Below, in pieces: positions 47,689 through 64,000 of a stretch of 64,000 nucleotides of DNA (its first letter is position 1; the number at the start of each line of letters is the position of its first letter). The DNA comes from JADZAI01 sp047602465. GTDB taxonomy: Bacteria > Pseudomonadota > Alphaproteobacteria > Micropepsales > Micropepsaceae. The position numbers and the translations under genes were made by a program. Location of the stretch: the NCBI GenBank assembly GCA_047602465.1, contig JASGHF010000001.1:1-64000 (forward strand), written 5' to 3'. Below the pieces are notes generated by a model, which was not told where the DNA came from, made no database searches, and worked only from the letters and a program-made list of their open reading frames with translations.

Positions 47689-48243
47689 ATGAGCCAAGCC
47701 GCAGAAGCCAAGACGAACCACCGCTGGTACATCGTCCACACCTACTCGAACTTCGAGAAGAAGGTGGCCGAGGAGATCAAGCGTCAGGCCGAGCAGAAGG
47801 GCCTGAAGGACGCGTTTGAGGACGTGCTGGTCCCGACCGAGAACGTGACCGAGGTTCGTCGCAACCAGAAGGTCAACGCCGAGCGCAAGTTCTATCCGGG
47901 CTATGTGCTGGTGAAGATGGCGATGAGCGACGAGGCGTTCCTGCTCGTCAAGCACACGCCGAAGGTGACCGGGTTCCTGGGCGGCGGTCACAAGCCGCAG
48001 CCGATCAGCGAGGCGGAAGTCTCGCGGATCATGAACCAGGTGAAGGAAGGCGTCGATCGTCCCAAGTCGACGATCAACTACGAAGTGGGCGAGCAGGTGC
48101 GTGTCACCGACGGTCCCTTCCAGTCGTTCAACGGCACGGTCGAAAAGGTCGATGCCGAGAAATCCCGGCTTGTCGTCGCGGTGTCGATCTTCGGTCGCGC
48201 CACGCCGGTCGAGCTGGAATACAGCCAGGTGGAGAAAACCTGA
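47689..48243 (+). CDS. nusG: Transcription termination/antitermination factor NusG
   Basis: This is a 184-residue protein. The N-terminal NGN domain starts RWYIVHTYSNFEKKVAEEI, and the C-terminal KOW domain has GEQVRVTDGPFQSFNGTVEKVD. It binds RNA polymerase and couples it to Rho and to the ribosome. The ATG at 47689 is chosen because the family homology begins there. Confidence 0.95.
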   Translation: MSQAAEAKTNHRWYIVHTYSNFEKKVAEEIKRQAEQKGLKDAFEDVLVPTENVTEVRRNQKVNAERKFYPGYVLVKMAMSDEAFLLVKHTPKVTGFLGGGHKPQPISEAEVSRIMNQVKEGVDRPKSTINYEVGEQVRVTDGPFQSFNGTVEKVDAEKSRLVVAVSIFGRATPVELEYSQVEKT

Positions 48244-48326
48244 GGGTTTCGATTTCTGGCTCAACCCGCGTGGGAGGACCGGCCAGGTCCATGACCACGC
48301 ACCCGCATGACGGGAGAGGATAAGAG

Positions 48327-48761
48327 ATGGCGAAGAAAGTAATCGGTTATATCAAGCTGCAGGTGCCCGCCGGCGCCGCCAACCCGTCGCCGCCGATCGG
48401 CCCGGCACTGGGTCAGCGCGGCCTGAACATCATGGAGTTCTGCAAGGCCTTCAACGCGAAGACCTCCAGCCCGGACTTCGAGAAGGGCATGCCCATCCCG
48501 GTGGTCATCACGGCCTATGGCGACAAGTCGTTCACCTTCGAGATGAAGACGGCGCCCGCCAGCTACTTCCTGAAGAAGGCGGCGAAGATCGACGGCGGTT
48601 CCAAGAAGCCCGGCCTCGAACCCAAGGGATCGGTCACCATGGCTGACATCCGCAAGATCGCGGAAGCCAAGATGAAAGACCTGAACGCCACTTCGATCGA
48701 AGCCGCTGCCAAGATCATCGCCGGCTCCGCCCGGTCGATGGGCATGACGGTGAGGGATTAA
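48327..48761 (+). CDS. rplK: 50S ribosomal protein L11
   Basis: This is a 144-residue protein starting KKVIGYIKLQVPAGAANPSPPIGPALGQ, the L11 signature. The C-terminal RNA-binding domain has GSVTMADIRKIAEAKMKDLN and ends GSARSMGM. It sits at the GTPase centre of the 50S subunit. The 83-base gap before it holds a ribosome site (GGAGAGG). rplA follows four bases after the stop. Confidence 0.96.
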   Translation: MAKKVIGYIKLQVPAGAANPSPPIGPALGQRGLNIMEFCKAFNAKTSSPDFEKGMPIPVVITAYGDKSFTFEMKTAPASYFLKKAAKIDGGSKKPGLEPKGSVTMADIRKIAEAKMKDLNATSIEAAAKIIAGSARSMGMTVRD

Positions 48762-48765
48762 ACCG

Positions 48766-49464
48766 ATGACCAAGATCGCAAAGCGCACCGCGAAGGCCCG
48801 TGAGGGCGTCGACAGCCGCAAATTCTACACGCTCGATGACGCCGTGAAGATGGTGAAAGAGCGCGCGACCGCCAAGTTCGACGAGACCGTCGAACTGGCG
48901 CTCAACCTGGGCGTCGACCCGCGCCACGCCGACCAGATGGTCCGCGGCGTCGTCACGCTGCCGAGCGGCACGGGCCGTACGGTTCGCGTCGCCGTGTTCG
49001 CCAAGGGCCCCAACGCCGACAAGGCGCTGGCCGCCGGCGCCGATATCGTCGGTGCGGAAGACCTGTTCGAGATCGTCCAGTCGGGCAAGATCGACTTCGA
49101 CCGCTGCATCGCGACCCCGGACATGATGGGCCTCGTCGGCCGCCTCGGTAAGGTTCTCGGCCCGCGCGGCCTGATGCCGAACCCGCGCGTCGGCACGGTG
49201 ACCCCGGACGTCGAAACGGCCGTGAAGGCCGCGAAGGGCGGTTCGGTCGAGTTCAAGGTGGAGAAGGCCGGCATCGTCCACGCGGGCGTCGGCAAGGCCA
49301 GCTTCTCCGAGGACGACCTGAAGGCGAATATCCGCGCGTTCGTGGACAGCGTCGTGAAGGCGCGTCCCACCGGCGCTAAGGGCACGTACCTGAAGAAGAT
49401 CGCACTCTCCTCGACCATGGGTCCGGGCGTGCGCATCGATACGGCGACCGTTTCGGCCGCCTGA
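48766..49464 (+). CDS. rplA: 50S ribosomal protein L1
   Basis: This is a 232-residue protein. KFDETVELALNLGVDPRHADQMVRG is at the N-terminus, GLMPNPRVGTVTPDV in the centre, and FVDSVVKARPTGAKGTYLKKIALSSTMGPG at the end, all L1 hallmarks. It is a component of the L1 stalk and in many bacteria the repressor of the rplKA transcript. Confidence 0.96.
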   Translation: MTKIAKRTAKAREGVDSRKFYTLDDAVKMVKERATAKFDETVELALNLGVDPRHADQMVRGVVTLPSGTGRTVRVAVFAKGPNADKALAAGADIVGAEDLFEIVQSGKIDFDRCIATPDMMGLVGRLGKVLGPRGLMPNPRVGTVTPDVETAVKAAKGGSVEFKVEKAGIVHAGVGKASFSEDDLKANIRAFVDSVVKARPTGAKGTYLKKIALSSTMGPGVRIDTATVSAA

Positions 49465-49744
49465 TGAAATTCCCGGTCGGGCCGGCAACGGCCCGGGCGG
49501 GATGGGGAAGGGGCTTGCCCCTTCTTCGCTGTCCGAGATTGCAGGCGATTCAAGGCTTTGGCCGAGAAATCTTAATCGGGGTCTCCCGGCCAGCATGAGA
49601 CAGGGATCGAGAGTTGAGTGGGTTTGCCTTGGCGCCCCCTCATCGGCCCTGGGACAGGATCGCTGGCCGCCATCCGGTGTCCGGCGTGACCAACTGGCCT
49701 CGAAGGCATTCCGCCTTCGAGCCGATGAGTGAGAGGAGCGACGA
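49465..49744 (+). promoter_or_regulatory. rplJ leader region
   Basis: This 280-base gap separates rplA from rplJ and contains no gene. It includes the hairpin GAAGGGG (49507-49513) / CCCCTTC (49518-49524), a paired GAAGGC/GCCTTC near 49702-49719, and a strong ribosome site AGAGGAG (49732-49738) before a GTG start. In other bacteria the leader before rplJ binds the L10-L7/L12 complex for feedback control. Here the role is inferred from position and length, since I cannot fold the RNA. Confidence 0.55.
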
Positions 49745-50263
49745 GTGGATAAAGCTCAGAAAGCCGCTCAGATTGAACAGCTCTCGGAGGTGTTCGGTTC
49801 GAGCGGAAGCGTAGTGGTCGCTCACTACACGGGCATGACTGTCGCCAACATGACGAAGCTCCGCCGCCAGATGCAGGCGGCCGGCGCGACGTTCAAGGTG
49901 GCGAAGAACAATCTTGCCCTGCGTGCTCTGAGCGCGAAAGGCGCCGATAACGTCGACCACCTGTTCAAGGGTCCGACGGGCATCGCTTATGCGAATGACC
50001 CCGTCGCTGCCCCGAAGGTGGCCGCTGCGTTCGCCAAGGAGAACGACAAGTTCGTGATCCTCGGCGGCCTTTTCGGCAAGCAGGCTCTCGATGCGAACGC
50101 GGTGAAGGCTCTGGCCGAACTGCCCTCGCTCGACGAACTGCGGGCGAAGATCCTGGGCCTTCTCCAGGCACCCGCGCAGCAGCTGGCCTCCGTGGTCGCT
50201 GCTCCGGGCGCCGGACTTGCCCGGGTTATCGGAGTCGATTCGCGCAAAGAAGAAGCGGCCTGA
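49745..50263 (+). CDS. rplJ: 50S ribosomal protein L10
   Basis: This is a 172-residue protein. MDKAQKAAQIEQLSEVFGSS opens it, and GMTVANMTKLRRQMQAAGATFKVAKN is the rRNA-binding segment. The C-terminal helix that carries L7/L12 dimers is present. The start is GTG, with AGAGGAG at a good distance. It is the base of the ribosomal stalk. Confidence 0.95.
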   Translation: MDKAQKAAQIEQLSEVFGSSGSVVVAHYTGMTVANMTKLRRQMQAAGATFKVAKNNLALRALSAKGADNVDHLFKGPTGIAYANDPVAAPKVAAAFAKENDKFVILGGLFGKQALDANAVKALAELPSLDELRAKILGLLQAPAQQLASVVAAPGAGLARVIGVDSRKEEAA

Positions 50264-50323
50264 ACAAACCCAAACCCGCGAGAGGGAACCCCTCTCGCAA
50301 TCGAGACCTGAAGGACTATATCA

Positions 50324-50704
50324 ATGTCGAAGCTTGAGAAGATCGTTGAGGACCTGTCGTCGCTGACCGTCCTTGAAGCCGCTGACCTGACGAAGCTGCT
50401 TGAAGAGAAGTGGGGCGTCTCCGCCGCCGCTCCTGTCGCCGTTGCCGCCGCTGGCCCCGCTGCCGGCGCCGCTGCCCCGGCCGCCGAAGCGCAGACCGAG
50501 TTCGCCGTCATCCTCACGGACGCCGGCGCGAACAAGATCAACGTCATCAAGGAAGTGCGTGCGATCACCGGCCTGGGCCTCAAAGAAGCCAAGGACCTGG
50601 TCGAAGGCGCTCCGAAGGAAGTGAAGGCCGACCTGCCGAAGGACGAAGCCGAGAAGCTGAAGAAGCAGCTCGAAGGCGCCGGCGCCAAGGTCGAGCTGAA
50701 GTAA
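50324..50704 (+). CDS. rplL: 50S ribosomal protein L7/L12
   Basis: This is a 126-residue protein with the N-terminal dimerisation helix pair (LEKIVEDLSSLTVLEAADLTKLLEEKW), an Ala/Pro-rich hinge (about 35-50), and the C-terminal domain with KINVIKEVRAITGLGLKEAKDLVEGAP. It recruits translation factors. GAAGGA precedes the ATG. Confidence 0.96.
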   Translation: MSKLEKIVEDLSSLTVLEAADLTKLLEEKWGVSAAAPVAVAAAGPAAGAAAPAAEAQTEFAVILTDAGANKINVIKEVRAITGLGLKEAKDLVEGAPKEVKADLPKDEAEKLKKQLEGAGAKVELK

Positions 50705-50712
50705 GTGACTAC

Positions 50713-50737
50713 CGGACCCGGCGCGGCGCCGGGTCCG
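50713..50737 (+). terminator. rplL-rpoB intergenic hairpin (possible attenuator)
   Basis: CGGACCCGG (50713-50721) pairs with CCGGGTCCG (50729-50737) around a seven-base loop. It lies nine bases after rplL and has no T tract, so it is not a classic terminator. It may be a partial terminator or processing site that sets the ratio of ribosomal proteins to RNA polymerase. The remaining gap to rpoB (about 200 bases) shows nothing else clear. Confidence 0.5.
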
Positions 50738-50938
50738 ACCGATACGACGACGGCCGTGCGCCGCCTGGGAAAATCGCCCAGGCGGCTCGCGGCCATCGGC
50801 GTCGAATAGGATTAAAGGCTTCATGCCCGCCGCATGAAGCGCGGTTCAGAGGGTCGCCGCCCTTCCGGAACGCAGACTGTAGGCGACAAAATTCGGCCCG
50901 TAGGGCCGTACGCATTGGACGTCGAGAGGTTATCCCTG

Positions 50939-55018
<4,080 letters not shown>

Positions 55019-55032
55019 GGGAGATTGCTACC

Positions 55033-59226
<4,194 letters not shown>

Positions 59227-59253
59227 GTCTCTATTACCTAACGTAAACGGAAG

Positions 59254-59277
59254 GGCCCGCCGAAAGGCGGGCCTTTT
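59254..59277 (+). terminator. Rho-independent terminator after rpoC
   Basis: GGCCCGCC (59254-59261) and GGCGGGCC (59266-59273) form a perfect stem with loop GAAA, followed by TTTT. Confidence 0.92.
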
Positions 59278-59393
59278 CATGGATGGAGCGCGACATAAAA
59301 TTGCGGGTCAGGGGTGTCCACGCAGAGCAGAATGTGTCGAATCCGGCCCCTGATGTGGCCGGAAATGTCGCGCAATTTCCTGCAATTCCGTTG

Positions 59394-59422
59394 TTGACCG
59401 GATCGGCCGGAATCACTAAAAG
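59394..59422 (+). promoter_or_regulatory. Likely promoter of the rpsL-rpsG-fusA-tuf operon
   Basis: TTGACC (59394-59399) and TAAAAG (59417-59422) are spaced 17 bases apart, about 205 bases before rpsL. It is the best sigma-70-like pair in the 401-base rpoC-rpsL gap. The leader after it contains a short A-rich run (59491-59497) but no gene. Confidence 0.6.
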
Positions 59423-59627
59423 GCGCGTCTCTTGAGTGGCAGGCGGTAGGCGCATCCCCAGCGGATCCGAACCTAAACGCTGCTGTAGGCAAGAAAAAAG
59501 TTTTGGGGCAAGACCTCCGAATTCGTCGGCGGTCCTCTGAAAACAGGCCGATCGCGGCGCCTTTGAAGGCGACGCGCATCGGTCGAATGATTTTGTTTGG
59601 ACGAACGCAGGCGAGACGAAAGCGAAT

Positions 59628-59999
59628 ATGCCGACGATCAACCAGCTGATCCGCAAGCCGCGGGAAGACAAGCGCACCCGTAACAAGGTGCCGGCTCTCG
59701 AGGGTTGCCCTCAGAAGCGCGGCGTTTGCACGCGCGTGTACACGACGACCCCGAAGAAGCCGAACTCGGCGCTTCGCAAGGTCGCCAAGGTTCGTCTGAC
59801 GAACCAGCAGGAAGTCGTGAGCTACATCCCCGGCGAAGGTCACAACCTTCAGGAGCACTCGGTGGTGCTCATCCGTGGCGGCCGCGTGAAGGATCTTCCC
59901 GGCGTTCGCTATCACATCCTGCGCGGCGTCCTCGACACCCAGGGCGTCAAGGACCGCAAGAAGCGCCGTTCGCTCTATGGCGCGAAGCGCCCGAAATAA
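59628..59999 (+). CDS. rpsL: 30S ribosomal protein S12
   Basis: This is a 123-residue protein. PTINQLIRKPR opens it, TPKKPNSALRKVAKVRLTN and PGEGHNLQEHSVVLIRGGRV are the decoding-site loops, and the two lysines linked to streptomycin sensitivity (in TPKKPNS and RVKDLPG) are wild type. It is the first gene of the str operon. Confidence 0.97.
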   Translation: MPTINQLIRKPREDKRTRNKVPALEGCPQKRGVCTRVYTTTPKKPNSALRKVAKVRLTNQQEVVSYIPGEGHNLQEHSVVLIRGGRVKDLPGVRYHILRGVLDTQGVKDRKKRRSLYGAKRPK

Positions 60000-60011
60000 G
60001 CGGAGAACGAG

Positions 60012-60482
60012 ATGTCACGCCGTCACGCCGCTGAAAAGCGTCAGATCAATCCGGACCCGAAGTTCGGCGATCTGATCCTGTCGAAGTTCATGAACTGCCT
60101 GATGTATGACGGCAAGAAGTCGGTCGCCGAGTCGATCGTCTACGGCGCCCTCGACCAGCTGCAGTCGAAGGCCAAGGCCGATCCGCTGAAGGTCTTCCAC
60201 GAAGCGATGGACAACGTCGCGCCGGCCGTCGAAGTGCGTTCGCGCCGCGTCGGCGGCGCCACCTACCAGGTGCCCGTCGAAGTCCGCCCCGAGCGCCGCA
60301 AGGCGCTGGCGATCCGCTGGCTGATCAACGCCGCGCGCGCCCGCAACGAAACCACCATGGTCGGCCGTCTGTCGGGCGAGCTGCTTGACGCCGCCAATAA
60401 TCGCGGTTCGGCCGTGAAGAAGCGCGAAGAGACGCACCGCATGGCGGAAGCCAACCGCGCCTTCTCGCACTACCGCTGGTAA
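60012..60482 (+). CDS. rpsG: 30S ribosomal protein S7
   Basis: This is a 156-residue protein. RHAAEKRQINPDPKFGDLILSKFMNCLM and VGGATYQVPVEVRPERRKALAIRWL are typical of S7, the assembly protein of the 30S head. It begins 12 bases after rpsL and ends 12 bases before fusA. Confidence 0.97.
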   Translation: MSRRHAAEKRQINPDPKFGDLILSKFMNCLMYDGKKSVAESIVYGALDQLQSKAKADPLKVFHEAMDNVAPAVEVRSRRVGGATYQVPVEVRPERRKALAIRWLINAARARNETTMVGRLSGELLDAANNRGSAVKKREETHRMAEANRAFSHYRW

Positions 60483-60494
60483 TCGAGCAGACCT

Positions 60495-62576
<2,082 letters not shown>

Positions 62577-62609
62577 GAAACGAACAGATCAGCCTACGGA
62601 GCACAGACT

Positions 62610-63800
<1,191 letters not shown>

Positions 63801-63849
63801 GCGACGACATAGGGAACAGGGCGGCGTCAGCCGCCGTCCGGAGAAAAAC

Positions 63850-64000
63850 ATGCAACCGCAGAACATCCGAATCCGCCTCAAGGCGTTCGATCATCGCATC
63901 CTCGACACGTCGACGCGCGAGATCGTCAACACCGCGAAGCGTACGGGCGCGAAGGTGCGCGGACCCATTCCGCTGCCGACGCAGTTCGAGAAGTTCACGG
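63850..64000 (+). CDS. rpsJ: 30S ribosomal protein S10, 5' part
   Basis: The reading frame from the ATG at 63850 encodes QNIRIRLKAFDHRILDTST, then GAKVRGPIPLPTQFEKFT, which is the S10 signature. The gene runs off the window end after about 50 codons. It usually begins the large S10 ribosomal operon, which is expected just beyond the window. Confidence 0.95.
   Translation, partial: MQPQNIRIRLKAFDHRILDTSTREIVNTAKRTGAKVRGPIPLPTQFEKFT

Overview
The window reads as a chromosomal segment of a high-GC alphaproteobacterium. The grounds are an rRNA operon in the order 16S, tRNA-Ile, tRNA-Ala, 23S, 5S, tRNA-fMet, alphaproteobacterial-looking 23S 3' half and 5S sequences, a phosphatidylcholine synthase, a DUF2336 protein, and the block tRNA-Tyr, tRNA-Gly, tuf, tRNA-Trp, secE, nusG, rplKAJL, rpoBC, rpsL, rpsG, fusA, tuf, rpsJ. 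The order or family cannot be fixed from the sequence alone.

Layout. 1-4913: the 3' half of 16S rRNA, a spacer with two tRNAs, 23S, 5S and tRNA-fMet. The 16S, the spacer and the 5' half of 23S carry substitutions and indels at normally invariant positions, whereas nearly every protein gene in the window is intact. A 55-bp copy of the tRNA-fMet 3' half lies just downstream. 5286-16454: mixed metabolic and envelope genes (two MFS transporters, a PadR/membrane-sensor pair, a threonine dehydratase-like enzyme, two related secreted proteins, pcs, a FAD amine oxidase / acyl-CoA dehydrogenase / HIT cluster, a lytic transglycosylase). 16443-22048: mainly minus-strand genes (degenerate EAL protein, DUF1697, nadK, moaA, DUF2336) around a NUDIX hydrolase. 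22127-32308: glpK, class II aldolase, an orphan molybdenum hydroxylase large subunit, a Cys-rich lipoprotein, a TetR regulator with palindromic operator sequence, an SDR, a membrane glycosyltransferase with an overlapping beta-rich exported protein, and gcdH. 32331-44876: tRNA-Thr, an RND efflux pair, DUF502, metG, two tandem L,D-transpeptidases, an MFS transporter, and three tandem secreted YbjN-like paralogues. 44885-64000: rlmB, then the translation and transcription block.

How the genes work together. The last 18 kb is the classic supply line for elongation factors, the Sec channel, ribosomal stalk proteins and RNA polymerase. It has a likely promoter before tRNA-Tyr, an rplJ leader, an rplL-rpoB hairpin, a terminator after rpoC, and a new promoter before rpsL. 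The two tuf genes at its ends look identical at the DNA level, which implies gene conversion. The accessory stretch is rich in cell-envelope functions (phosphatidylcholine, peptidoglycan cross-linking and trimming, efflux, polysaccharide synthesis) and in small secreted proteins of unknown role.

I did not find a convincing novel multi-gene defence or mobile system. The items most worth a second look are the aberrant rRNA operon, the tRNA-fMet duplication (possible attachment-site scar), the YbjN-like trio, the degenerate EAL protein and the TetR operator.
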